DNA from: Fen-1362 sp049516395 | Lineage (GTDB): Bacteria; Planctomycetota; Phycisphaerae; Sedimentisphaerales; Anaerobacaceae | Direction: 5' to 3' | NCBI GenBank assembly: GCA_049516395.1 | Contig: JBEKTD010000002.1 | Span: 372,001-436,000 of the forward strand | DNA: 64,000 nt | In this document: one piece after another, positions 7,860-15,288 of the stretch | Layout: each line of letters opens with the position of its first letter | Position numbering within the stretch: the stretch's first letter is position 1 | Notes under the pieces: model-generated | What the model was told of the DNA's origin: nothing | Seen by the model: only the letters and a program-made list of their open reading frames with translations | Database searches by the model: none | Made by a program: the position numbers and the translations under genes

Positions 7860-10328
7860 ATGAGCCGGGTGAAAGACAAGAGGATGAAGGTAAAAGCCCT
7901 GCAATGCCTTCTGGTTGCGGGTCTTTTGGTGCTTTTTTGCAGTTGTCTGAGTTTTAATATAGGCGACTGGCCCAGCAAATTTGTATATCCGAACAATTCG
8001 CCGCCGGCCAATTGGTGCGGCCACGCAGGGGCGTTATTTGCCTATTATTTGTTGTATTACATCGGTCCCGGCGTATTTATCGTGCTGGTTGCCGCTCTTT
8101 ACTTTGCCATTGCCAAGGTTGCTGACGTCGAAATCGACCAGCCTGTTTTGCGGGGCGTGGGCCTCGTGCTTGTAGCGACCGCGGCCTCGACGACGTTTTA
8201 TTGTTTTACGCAGCACGGCGTTTATGGTTTCCCGACCGGTTCGGGCGGGGTGCTGGGAGTTGCTACGGCGGAGTTTTTGCGGAGTCATTTTGCCACACTC
8301 GGCACGGCTATACTTCTGGGCACCCTGTGGGTTGTCGGGATGATGCTGCTGGCCGACCAGGTTGTGGCGGTATTTTTTGGCGCTCTTGGGTTTGTAGTTC
8401 GCAAGATGCTGGGTTTTGCTGCGCCGAAGTGGCTGACAGGGTCGGAGCAATCAAGGGTTCTCGGTCAGATATGGCGTCGGCTGAGCATCAGGCAGAAGGC
8501 GGAGGACGGAAGACAGAAGACGGAATTGCTGCGTCCATCGTTACTGACTCCCGGTCCCGGAAGGGATGCCTTCCAGCAAAGGGATGGCCAAGCCCAAGCG
8601 GCAAACGAGAATGAACACGAGCTGCCTGACAGGGACACCGACGTTGAATCCGCCATTCACGGCACGCCGATAATCGAAAGCGCGCCTGCTCCGGCTGGCG
8701 CCCTGATGAGATTGCAGCCGGTTACTCCTAAAAAATCCACGGAGCCATACGAGCCGCCAAGTTATGCCGATTACACGATGCCGGGTATGGACCTGCTCGA
8801 TGAGCCGGAGCATAACTTCACGTCGGTTCAGGAAAAGGTCGTCAAGGCCAAGGCGGTTGCGCTGGAGAGTTTGCTCAGTGAATTCGATGTCTCGGCGAGG
8901 GTTGTGGCGGCTGAGACCGGGCCTGTCGTTACGATGTTTGAATTGCAGCTTGCGGCAGGCGTAAAGGTTAGCCAGATAAGCTCGCTTTCAAATGATATTG
9001 CCCGTGCGCTGGGTGTAGGCGCGGTTCGCATAGTCGCGCCGCTGCCGGGCAAGCATACAATCGGCGTCGAGGTGCCGAACAGCGAAAAAGAGAAGGTGCG
9101 CATAAAAGACCTGCTCCGCTTGGCGGGAAATAAGCCCGAAAGTATGGCGATACCGCTGTTTTTGGGCAAGGATTCGTCGGGCGAGGCGCTGGTTTCGGAT
9201 TTGACGAGTATGCCTCATCTGCTGATTGCGGGCACGACCGGGTCGGGCAAGAGCGTGTGTATCAATACTATTATCGCGGGTATCCTGCTGACTCGCAGGC
9301 CCGACGACGTTAAGATGATTCTCATCGACCCGAAGATGGTCGAGATGACGGCCTTCAATACGATACCGCACCTGATGACGCCGATTGTTACGGAGACCAG
9401 GCGTGCGGTTCAGATTCTGGAGTGGGCGACAATCAAGATGGACGAGCGATATGCCATTCTTGCCGAGGCCCGCGTAAAGAATATCGGCGAATACAATGCC
9501 CTTGGTACCGAGGAGGTCATAAGGCGATTTGAGCCGACAAGCCCCGAGGAGGAGGCGAAGATTCCCAAGAAACTGCCTTATGTTGTGATAGTTATCGATG
9601 AGCTTGCGGACCTGATGATGACGGCGGCCAAGGAAATCGAGGCACATATCGTTCGGCTGGCGCAGAAAAGCCGGGCGGTGGGCATTCACATCGTGCTTGC
9701 GACGCAGAGGCCTCAGGCGACGGTTGTTACGGGCCTGATTAAAGCCAATATGCCTACGCGCATCGGTTTCAGAGTTGCCGCGAGGATGGACAGCCGGATC
9801 ATCCTCGACCAGAACGGCGCGGAAACGCTGCTGGGTCAGGGCGATATGCTGTTTTTGAAGCCGGGGACGAGCGACCTGATTCGCGCCCAGGGGACATTTG
9901 TCAGCGACGACGAGGTCAGGCGGATAGTCAAGCACCTCAAGGAAGTCGCCGAGCCGCAGTTCCATCCAGAGCTTACGCAGCTTGGTCAGGCGGACACAAC
10001 CGAAATGATAGAAGACGAGCTGTTCGACGATGCCGTGCGGACTGTTTTAGACAGCAAGCGGGGCAGCGTATCGCTGCTGCAGCGTCGGCTTGGCGTGGGC
10101 TACGCCCGCGCATCGCGTATGATAGAGCAAATGGCGGCTTTGGGCATACTGGGCGAATACAAGGGCAGCCAGGCACGCGAGGTTATGATGGGCGTCGAGG
10201 ACTGGGAGCAATTGCGAGACGAGCTGGAAAAACAGCGGGTCTCGGAGGCGGGACAAAAGCCGGCGGGCCAGTCGTATGTCAGTGAGGGCCAGCAGGGCTA
10301 CGCCGCCGTCGATAAAGAGGAAGAGTAA
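7860..10328 (+). CDS. ftsK: DNA translocase FtsK/SpoIIIE
   Basis: Membrane-anchored, ATP-driven DNA pump that clears chromosomal DNA from the division site. Four to five hydrophobic segments lie in residues 10-190. A linker with a low-complexity insertion follows (about 205-250, encoded by a 7-bp repeat), then the alpha/beta motor at about 320-720 with Walker A GTTGSGKSVCINT and Walker B VVIVIDELADLMM. The C-terminal gamma domain, at about 720-790, is a winged helix (RGSVSLLQRRLGVGYARASR) that reads KOPS-type sites. The start is uncertain: ATG at 7860 is given, but GTG 7815 and ATG 7884 are in frame and none has a clear ribosome site. Confidence 0.95.
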   Translation: MSRVKDKRMKVKALQCLLVAGLLVLFCSCLSFNIGDWPSKFVYPNNSPPANWCGHAGALFAYYLLYYIGPGVFIVLVAALYFAIAKVADVEIDQPVLRGVGLVLVATAASTTFYCFTQHGVYGFPTGSGGVLGVATAEFLRSHFATLGTAILLGTLWVVGMMLLADQVVAVFFGALGFVVRKMLGFAAPKWLTGSEQSRVLGQIWRRLSIRQKAEDGRQKTELLRPSLLTPGPGRDAFQQRDGQAQAANENEHELPDRDTDVESAIHGTPIIESAPAPAGALMRLQPVTPKKSTEPYEPPSYADYTMPGMDLLDEPEHNFTSVQEKVVKAKAVALESLLSEFDVSARVVAAETGPVVTMFELQLAAGVKVSQISSLSNDIARALGVGAVRIVAPLPGKHTIGVEVPNSEKEKVRIKDLLRLAGNKPESMAIPLFLGKDSSGEALVSDLTSMPHLLIAGTTGSGKSVCINTIIAGILLTRRPDDVKMILIDPKMVEMTAFNTIPHLMTPIVTETRRAVQILEWATIKMDERYAILAEARVKNIGEYNALGTEEVIRRFEPTSPEEEAKIPKKLPYVVIVIDELADLMMTAAKEIEAHIVRLAQKSRAVGIHIVLATQRPQATVVTGLIKANMPTRIGFRVAARMDSRIILDQNGAETLLGQGDMLFLKPGTSDLIRAQGTFVSDDEVRRIVKHLKEVAEPQFHPELTQLGQADTTEMIEDELFDDAVRTVLDSKRGSVSLLQRRLGVGYARASRMIEQMAALGILGEYKGSQAREVMMGVEDWEQLRDELEKQRVSEAGQKPAGQSYVSEGQQGYAAVDKEEE
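8493..8524. repeat. 7-bp-period array inside ftsK
   Basis: Units GAGGACG, GAAGACA, GAAGACG repeat with period 7 and encode part of the FtsK linker (QKAEDGRQKTE). The unit is close to that of the purL array at 39458-39498, which reads GACAGAA on its coding strand. Downstream, 8548-8593 contains CCCGGAAGGGATGCC and AAGGGATGGCCAAGCC. The second is the reverse complement of part of the centre of the element at 11555-11667, so this may be a decayed copy of the same family. Confidence 0.6.
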
Positions 10329-10384
10329 TTCAGTGCTATTAAGAAAACGATTCCTGCCCCCTTTTTTCTGGTAGAATACCCCCT

Positions 10385-11554
10385 GTGGACAAGGACCTTA
10401 AATCGAAGACGGTTTCGGGGCTTGAACGCCTTGTTGTGGGGCTTGGACAGCCCAGGTATCAGGCGGGGTATATCTTCAGCGCGGTTCAGGTGCATGGCGT
10501 GACCGATATTTCCGCAATCACCACCTTGAGCAAACCCCTTCGCGCCAAACTTATCGAAGAGGGCTACTATATTTCATCATTGCGGGTCGTCGAAAAATTG
10601 ACGGACCCGGATGGGACGGTGAAGTACATCTTCGGCTTGCCTGATGGCGGAAGAATAGAATCAGTATTATTATTTGACGATGACAGGCGGACGTTATGCG
10701 TTTCGACGCAGGTCGGCTGCGGAATGGGGTGCGTATTTTGCGCGACGGGCCAGCTTGGCTTTGCCAGAAACCTTACCGCAGGCGAGATTGTTGACCAGGT
10801 AAATCTCGTCGTGCGTGATGCGTCGAGCGTCCACCGTTGGGTGTCCCTTACGGGAGTGCGAGCCGACAACGCAATACGCAATACGCACGACGCAGGACGA
10901 GTAACAAATGTCGTTTTTATGGGCATGGGCGAGCCGATGGCGAATTACGAGGCGACGCTCGACGCGGTTCGGATACTGAATCACCCGGCGGGCAGGCATA
11001 TCGGCATTCGCCATTTGACGATAAGTACATGCGGGCTTGCCGAGGGAATCGAGCGATTGGCCGACGAGAACATCCAGCCGCGGCTGGCGATATCGCTGAA
11101 CGCCCCCACCGACGCTATCCGGGCAAAGTTGATGCCGATTGCAAAAAAATATCCGCTGGACCGATTGTTTGCGGCGGTCGAGCTTTATCAGCACAAAACG
11201 CGGAACCGCGTAACTTTCGAGTATTGCCTGATAAAGGGCGTCAACGACACGGTTCTTCACGCACAGATGCTGATTAAGCGGCTGCGCGCCCCGTTAGAAA
11301 AAATCGCAATACGGAACTTTCCCACAAATCGCAGATTTCTAACGGGGCGCGGGGTGATGTGCAACGTGAATCTGATAGAGTATAATCCTCACGAAGGTTG
11401 CAACTTAAAACCGAGCGGCCGGGAGGCGATAGAGCGTTTTGCCGGGGTTCTGGAAGACGCCGGTTTTGAAACGACCGTCCGGCTGAAGATGGGCCAGACA
11501 ATAAACGCCGCCTGCGGGCAGCTTGGCGCTAAAAGAACGGAGAAGTCAGAATGA
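10385..11554 (+). CDS. rlmN: Radical SAM 23S rRNA (A2503-C2) and tRNA (A37) methyltransferase RlmN, with two repeat-derived insertions
   Basis: Methylates C2 of A2503 in 23S rRNA and A37 in some tRNAs. The radical-SAM cluster cysteines are C112, C116 and C119 (GCGMGCVFC). The two methyl-transfer cysteines are C105 (TLCVSTQVGC) and C377 (AACGQL), as in the family. Two segments are foreign to the family. Residues about 145-170 are encoded by a 7-bp-period hairpin (10808-10894). Residues about 301-322 are encoded by a 59-bp element plus 4-bp duplication (63 bp, 21 codons). Both keep the frame and all catalytic residues remain, so the enzyme is probably active. The start is GTG; the stop overlaps the next ATG by 4 bp. 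Confidence 0.94.
   Translation: MDKDLKSKTVSGLERLVVGLGQPRYQAGYIFSAVQVHGVTDISAITTLSKPLRAKLIEEGYYISSLRVVEKLTDPDGTVKYIFGLPDGGRIESVLLFDDDRRTLCVSTQVGCGMGCVFCATGQLGFARNLTAGEIVDQVNLVVRDASSVHRWVSLTGVRADNAIRNTHDAGRVTNVVFMGMGEPMANYEATLDAVRILNHPAGRHIGIRHLTISTCGLAEGIERLADENIQPRLAISLNAPTDAIRAKLMPIAKKYPLDRLFAAVELYQHKTRNRVTFEYCLIKGVNDTVLHAQMLIKRLRAPLEKIAIRNFPTNRRFLTGRGVMCNVNLIEYNPHEGCNLKPSGREAIERFAGVLEDAGFETTVRLKMGQTINAACGQLGAKRTEKSE
10808..10894. repeat. 7-bp-period inverted repeat inside rlmN
   Basis: The left arm repeats GCGTNNN with period 7 (GCGTGAT, GCGTCGA, GCGTCCA). The right arm is AATACGC twice, then ACGACGC. The arms are roughly reverse-complementary. The centre contains CCCTTACGGGAG, one mismatch from the centre of the element at 11555-11667. 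It encodes about 27 residues that other RlmN proteins lack, just before RVTNVVFMGMGEP. Confidence 0.7.
11285..11351. mobile_element. 59-bp miniature inverted-repeat element, copy 2, in frame in rlmN, with CGCG target duplication
   Basis: The element proper is 11289-11347: perfect 12-bp ends (CCCCGTTAGAAA and TTTCTAACGGGG) and a 35-bp core. CGCG lies on both sides (11285-11288 and 11348-11351). Its reverse complement matches the copy after gyrB over both ends and 28 of 35 core positions, so the two copies are in opposite orientation. Element plus duplication is 63 bp, exactly 21 codons with no stop in the rlmN frame. Confidence 0.88.
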
Positions 11555-12735
11555 AGAACTTAGAATTGAGAATTGAGAAGGAAGAATTAAAAATTGTTGT
11601 AGGCTTGGCCATCCCTTCCGGGAGACGCGATTACCAATTCTTAATTCTAAATTCTAAATTTTTAATTTGCTTTGTGGGAGCGATGCTCTGTTCTAATGCT
11701 ATGGCGGATTCGCTAAAGTTCAAATTTGTGCCCGGCGATAAGTATTCGCTGGTGTCGGTTACCGAGCAGAAAATATCGCGAGCGATAGACGGCAACGAAT
11801 GGTCCACGGAGCAAACCACACACCTCGAATGTGACCTGGATGTGGAAGAGGTCGATGAAAATGGCGCTGCCTGGACCAGATACACGTATAAGCGAGTTAT
11901 TATGAAGCTGCGGTCGAAAGACCAGAAATTAGATTTTGATTCCGACGCAAATCAATTGAAGATACCAATCCAGGCGATGCCATTCCAGCTGGCGTTGGGC
12001 GAATCGGTATATTTGCGAATAACGCCTCAGGGGCATATAGAGAAAATCAACGGCTTGCAGTCCCTGATTACATACGCTAAGGGTAAAATAGGCGATTTTC
12101 CCGGCGCGGACACAGTCAGCCGAAACATTGACCGGCAATTTGACGAACCGGTGGTAAGACGCACACTTGAAGACCAGTTTACGGTTTTCCCTGATTCAAA
12201 TAACGAAGGGACGATATGGACCCGCAAAGAGGTTTTGTCTTCCGCGGACGCGGGCTATGCCCCCAAGTCGGAGCAGGTAGAGGATGTAAATATAGTTTTT
12301 GAGAAGACCTTCCGGCTGAATACCCCCGTTGCCGGCGAGCGACAGCAAAACGCGGCAGGGCAAGGCGGAATTTCTGTTGTGGACGTCAATTTAACCGTTC
12401 AGCCCGAGATTGCCTATACGCGAGCATCGGATTCCCGCCGCCTTGCTTCGCAAAACGATGCAGCGGCTTCCACGAAGGCAAGCAGAGAAATATCGGGCGA
12501 TGGCGCAGGCCAGATTGAAATCGAGAATGCCACAGGCCGGATAATCAACAGTAAGATGACGCAGGATATGGTCGAAAAAGTGAAAATGACTACCCAGAAC
12601 CAGATGCTTAGGCCAATGTCCGGTCCGGAACCCATTATCACGCATAGGGTTACGACCTTCCAGATGACGAAAATAGCGGAAGGCAAACCCGCCCAGCCAA
12701 CAGACGTCAACGAAAAAATGGAAAAAGGCGTTTGA
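11551..12735 (+). CDS. Secreted DUF6263-like protein with a repeat-derived N-terminus
   Basis: Protein of 394 residues. After a hydrophobic signal segment (FLICFVGAMLCSNAMA, about residues 38-53) comes a beta-rich region starting LKFKFVPGDKYSLVSVTEQK, which resembles the DUF6263 proteins common in Planctomycetota. The family has no known biochemical role. The last about 100 residues are low in complexity (Gln, Ala, Ser). The first about 38 codons lie wholly inside a 7-bp-period inverted repeat (11555-11667), so the original start was probably replaced or moved. ATG overlaps the rlmN stop by 4 bp, suggesting translational coupling. Confidence 0.7.
   Translation: MKNLELRIEKEELKIVVGLAIPSGRRDYQFLILNSKFLICFVGAMLCSNAMADSLKFKFVPGDKYSLVSVTEQKISRAIDGNEWSTEQTTHLECDLDVEEVDENGAAWTRYTYKRVIMKLRSKDQKLDFDSDANQLKIPIQAMPFQLALGESVYLRITPQGHIEKINGLQSLITYAKGKIGDFPGADTVSRNIDRQFDEPVVRRTLEDQFTVFPDSNNEGTIWTRKEVLSSADAGYAPKSEQVEDVNIVFEKTFRLNTPVAGERQQNAAGQGGISVVDVNLTVQPEIAYTRASDSRRLASQNDAAASTKASREISGDGAGQIEIENATGRIINSKMTQDMVEKVKMTTQNQMLRPMSGPEPIITHRVTTFQMTKIAEGKPAQPTDVNEKMEKGV
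11555..11667. repeat. 7-bp-period inverted repeat at the start of the DUF6263-like gene
   Basis: The left arm is six 7-mers of AGAATTG type (11555-11596). The right arm is five 7-mers of CTAAATT type (11633-11667), reverse-complementary to the left arm. The centre (11597-11632) contains GGCTTGGCCATCCC and CCCTTCCGGGAG. It forms one long imperfect hairpin and supplies the start codon and first codons of the gene. Confidence 0.75.
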
Positions 12736-12838
12736 CCTCTTTTTCCGCACAACCTGTTATTTGTCTGCTTTTTTTCAAAAAATCCCTTGCCGGGGCGTGG
12801 CGGATACGGTATATTACTGCCGATTAGCTCCGTCGAAT

Positions 12839-12911
12839 GGGGTTTACCCCGTGAGATAAGCACATTTTGTGCTCATAGTTGATTTTGAGTAAAAAGTAGC
12901 ATCTCACGGGG
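12839..12911. repeat. Nested hairpin element with CCCCGTGAGAT ends
   Basis: CCCCGTGAGAT (12847-12857) and ATCTCACGGGG (12901-12911) are a perfect 11-bp inverted repeat 43 bp apart. Inside is a second perfect hairpin, AGCACA-TTT-TGTGCT (12859-12873). GGGG at 12839-12842 could instead pair with the CCCC of the left arm. The ends resemble those of the 59-bp family (CCCCGTTAGAAA), but length, core and flanks differ and no target duplication is seen. Confidence 0.6.
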
Positions 12912-13002
12912 CGAGTGGGTCAACAGTATCACGGCATAGTTGATTCAGGCCTCCGGCGGCGCCCAGTCAGGCCGGTTTTGGAATGGCCTCCGTGACAACG
13001 AA

Positions 13003-13089
13003 GATTGATGATTGATAATTAAAGAACGGCCCTTGAGCGCTTCTGGTGCCGGCAAATAATCAATAATCAATTGGAAATCGTCAATGAAA
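13003..13089. repeat. 7-bp-period inverted repeat upstream of tRNA-Gln
   Basis: GATTGAT occurs twice at 13003-13016. AATAATC twice, then AATTGGA, AATCGTC and AATGAAA, occupy 13055-13089. The arms are roughly reverse-complementary around a GC-richer centre. It ends 4 bp before the tRNA gene. Confidence 0.65.
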
Positions 13090-13092
13090 GAT

Positions 13093-13164
13093 TACCCGGT
13101 GGTGTAATCGGTAACACAGGAGGTTTTGGTCCTCCCATTCCAGGTTCGAGTCCTGGCCGGGTAG
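13093..13164 (+). tRNA. tRNA-Gln (anticodon TTG)
   Basis: A full cloverleaf folds by eye in 72 nt. The acceptor stem TACCCGG (13093-13099) pairs with CCGGGTA (13157-13163). The D stem is GTGT/ACAC and the anticodon stem GGAGG/CCTCC with loop TTTTGGT (anticodon TTG at 13126-13128). The T arm contains GGTTCGAGTCC. The discriminator base is G at 13164. No CCA is encoded, so it must be added after transcription. Confidence 0.93.
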
Positions 13165-13180
13165 TTGGCCGAAGGCCAAC
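13164..13180 (+). terminator. Perfect hairpin directly after tRNA-Gln
   Basis: GTTGGCC-GAA-GGCCAAC is a perfect 7-bp stem with a 3-nt loop, starting at the last tRNA base. There is no T run after it, so it may be a processing or termination signal rather than a classical terminator. Confidence 0.4.
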
Positions 13181-13255
13181 AGAGCAGGCGAATAGTAGAG
13201 CAGGTGAACAGTAGATAGTAGTCAGTTCGCCTGCGGTCAACTGCTCACCTGTTCA
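13181..13255. repeat. Imperfect inverted repeat between tRNA-Gln and glmU
   Basis: GAGCAGGCGAA and GAGCAGGTGAACAG in the left half are matched by TTCGCCTGC and CTGCTCACCTGTTC in the right half, around TAGATAGTAGTCAG. The structure is like the 7-bp-period hairpins elsewhere in the window, though the period is less clear. Confidence 0.5.
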
Positions 13256-13278
13256 GAAGTAATTTGGAAAAGTGATAA

Positions 13279-14274
13279 ATGGCGCAAAGAGTTGCGATAA
13301 TTCTGGCCGCAGGCGTAAGCAAGCGGATGAACACAAAGATACCAAAGGTCCTCCACGAGGTCTGCGGAAGACCAATGCTGTCTTATGTGCTGGATGCCTG
13401 CCGGGGAGTCGGCGTCGAAAAGATATACGTCGTTGTGGGCTATAATTCCGAGCAGGTCAAAGAGTATTTCAGCGACGCAGGCGACATAACCTGGGTAGTT
13501 CAGCCCGAGCAAAAAGGGACGGCCCACGCGGTGATGTGTTGCAGGGAACATTTGAAGGGTTTCGCAGGCCAGACGCTGGTGCTTTGCGGCGACGGGCCGC
13601 TGATTAGAACTGAGACGCTCAAGACGGTGGTTGCCAAACACGAGGCCGAGCGTGCCGCCGCGACGCTGGCTACCGCCATTCTCGAAGACCCGACCGGCTA
13701 CGGACGCATCGTCCGCGACGCCTCCGGCAATATCCAAGGTATCGTCGAACACGCAAACTGCACGCCTGAACAACTCAAAATCCAAGAAGTCAACCCAAGC
13801 TATTATCTTTTCGACAATAAGATACTTTTCGAATATGTCCAGCAGGTGCAGCCAGACAGGGTTAAGGGTGAGTTTTACGTTACCGACGCCCTGGCGATGA
13901 TTATCGAAAGCGGGCACAAGGTCGTGGCGGTAACCGCCGTACGCCCTGAAGAGGCAATCAGCGTCAACAGCCGGGAGCAGCTTAGCGATACCGGCAAGAT
14001 TATGCAGCGAAGAATACAGAAGTTGCTGATGGAAACCGGCGCAACAATCATTGACCCGCCAAATACCTGGATAGACGCAAAGGTGCAAATCGGTCAGGAC
14101 ACCGTTATTGAGCCGTTCTGCTGCATATTCGGCAAGGTCTCAATCGGTCGAAACTGTCGAATCGGGCCGTTTGTGCACCTGCGAAACGGCGAGAAAATCG
14201 GCGATGGCGTTACGCTTGAGGCCGGCTACTCGAATATCGAGCGCCGCGAAGCAGGCAATGGGCGTCGGGGATAA
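13279..14274 (+). CDS. glmU: GlmU-type UDP-GlcNAc pyrophosphorylase, acetyltransferase domain truncated
   Basis: Makes UDP-GlcNAc from GlcNAc-1-phosphate and UTP for envelope synthesis. The nucleotidyltransferase domain is complete (about 1-230): ILAAGVSKRMNTKIPKVLHE, QPEQKGTAHAV, LCGDGPL, GYGRIV, NPSYYLFD and GEFYVTDA. A left-handed beta-helix begins (TVIEPFCCIFGKVSIGRNCR) but the protein stops at 331 residues against about 455 in bifunctional GlmU. The acetyltransferase active-site region is therefore absent. prs starts 10 bp later, so there is no room for a frame-shifted remainder. Acetylation must come from another enzyme, or this is an NTP-transferase paralogue. Confidence 0.85.
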   Translation: MAQRVAIILAAGVSKRMNTKIPKVLHEVCGRPMLSYVLDACRGVGVEKIYVVVGYNSEQVKEYFSDAGDITWVVQPEQKGTAHAVMCCREHLKGFAGQTLVLCGDGPLIRTETLKTVVAKHEAERAAATLATAILEDPTGYGRIVRDASGNIQGIVEHANCTPEQLKIQEVNPSYYLFDNKILFEYVQQVQPDRVKGEFYVTDALAMIIESGHKVVAVTAVRPEEAISVNSREQLSDTGKIMQRRIQKLLMETGATIIDPPNTWIDAKVQIGQDTVIEPFCCIFGKVSIGRNCRIGPFVHLRNGEKIGDGVTLEAGYSNIERREAGNGRRG

Positions 14275-14284
14275 GGAGTGAACG

Positions 14285-15238
14285 ATGTTTTTAAATGATA
14301 ACATAAAAGTATTTTCCGGCTGTTCCAATGAGCCGCTGGCAAAAGCCGTTTGCGAGTATCTTGAACTGCCGGTGGGCGGAGCCAAGATAGAGCAGTTCCC
14401 GGACGGCGAAAAAATCATCCGCGTCGAAGACGATGTGCGGGGCAGGGACTGTTTCGTGCTTCAATCCACGTGCAGCCCGGTCGATGAAAACCTCGTTGAG
14501 CTGCTCATATATCTCGATTGTCTCAAACGGGCGAGCGCAAAAAGAGTTACCGCAGTTATCCCATATTTTGGTTATGCTCGCCAGGACCGCAAAGACGAAG
14601 GCCGGGTTCCGATTACGGCCAAACTCGTCGCCAACGTGATTACCGCCGCAGGCGCAGACCGGATTCTCGCTGTTGACCTGCACGCGCAGCAGCTGCAGGG
14701 GTTCTTCGATATACCGGTTGACCACCTGACCGGCTCCCTTGTGCTGAGCAAGTATTTCCGTGACAAGAAGATTGAGAACCTGACGGTTGTTTCGCCCGAC
14801 GTGGGCAATATCAAAATCGCGTCCCGGTACGCCTCGCAGCTTGGCGGAGACCTGGCGATTGTACACAAGAGACGCATCAGCGGCAGCCAGGTGCAGGCAC
14901 AGGAGCTTATCGGCAGCGTTCAGGGCAGAAATATTCTTATGTGTGATGATATGATTACCACCGCGGGCACTATTTGTTCCGCAGCGGCGCTCGTTAAGGA
15001 ACGTGGGGCCAAGAAAATCTACGTGGGGGCGACGCACGGCGTTTTTGCCCCAGGTGCGGCCGAAAAACTGAGCGAAACGCCTGTCGACGAGATTGTTGTT
15101 ACCGACACGATACCGCTAAACGCTGAGGCGGCTAAATTAAAGAAAATCAAAGTCCTGACGGTGGCGGCAATGGTCGGCGAGGCGATAAAGAGAATACACA
15201 GAAATGAATCGGTCAGCAGCTTATTCAGCACTCATTAG
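14285..15238 (+). CDS. prs: Ribose-phosphate pyrophosphokinase (PRPP synthetase)
   Basis: Makes PRPP from ribose-5-phosphate and ATP, feeding purine, pyrimidine, His, Trp and NAD synthesis. The length of 317 residues is normal for class I. Visible motifs are FPDGEKIIRVEDDVRG, the flexible-loop/ATP region YFGYARQDRKDEGR, the metal site DLHAQQLQGFF and the PRPP loop LMCDDMITTAGTI. AAGGAG lies 6 nt before the ATG. It sits 10 bp after the glmU-like gene and 50 bp before rplY, the common glmU-prs-rplY-pth order. Confidence 0.97.
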   Translation: MFLNDNIKVFSGCSNEPLAKAVCEYLELPVGGAKIEQFPDGEKIIRVEDDVRGRDCFVLQSTCSPVDENLVELLIYLDCLKRASAKRVTAVIPYFGYARQDRKDEGRVPITAKLVANVITAAGADRILAVDLHAQQLQGFFDIPVDHLTGSLVLSKYFRDKKIENLTVVSPDVGNIKIASRYASQLGGDLAIVHKRRISGSQVQAQELIGSVQGRNILMCDDMITTAGTICSAAALVKERGAKKIYVGATHGVFAPGAAEKLSETPVDEIVVTDTIPLNAEAAKLKKIKVLTVAAMVGEAIKRIHRNESVSSLFSTH

Positions 15239-15288
15239 TTGATAGCTGGCTTTTTGAAATAGAAAGTTTGATTTGTTGTGAGGATGTT

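Larger units (their letters stand above)
12736..13092. other. Gene-free stretch with repeat elements
   Basis: This 357-bp gap between the DUF6263-like gene and tRNA-Gln has no credible ORF. It holds a T-rich tract just after the stop (about 12738-12780), a nested palindrome at 12847-12911, two GGCCTCC repeats near 12950 and 12986, and a 7-bp-period inverted repeat at 13003-13089. Confidence 0.6.

Noticed and set aside
12847..12911. Nested palindrome as a fourth copy of the 59-bp mobile element.
   Set aside because: Length (65 bp), end sequence and core differ, and there is no 4-bp flanking duplication (TTTA versus CGAG).
14200..14290. Frameshift that would restore the GlmU acetyltransferase domain.
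   Set aside because: prs begins 10 bp after the stop, so the missing about 120 residues cannot be encoded there.
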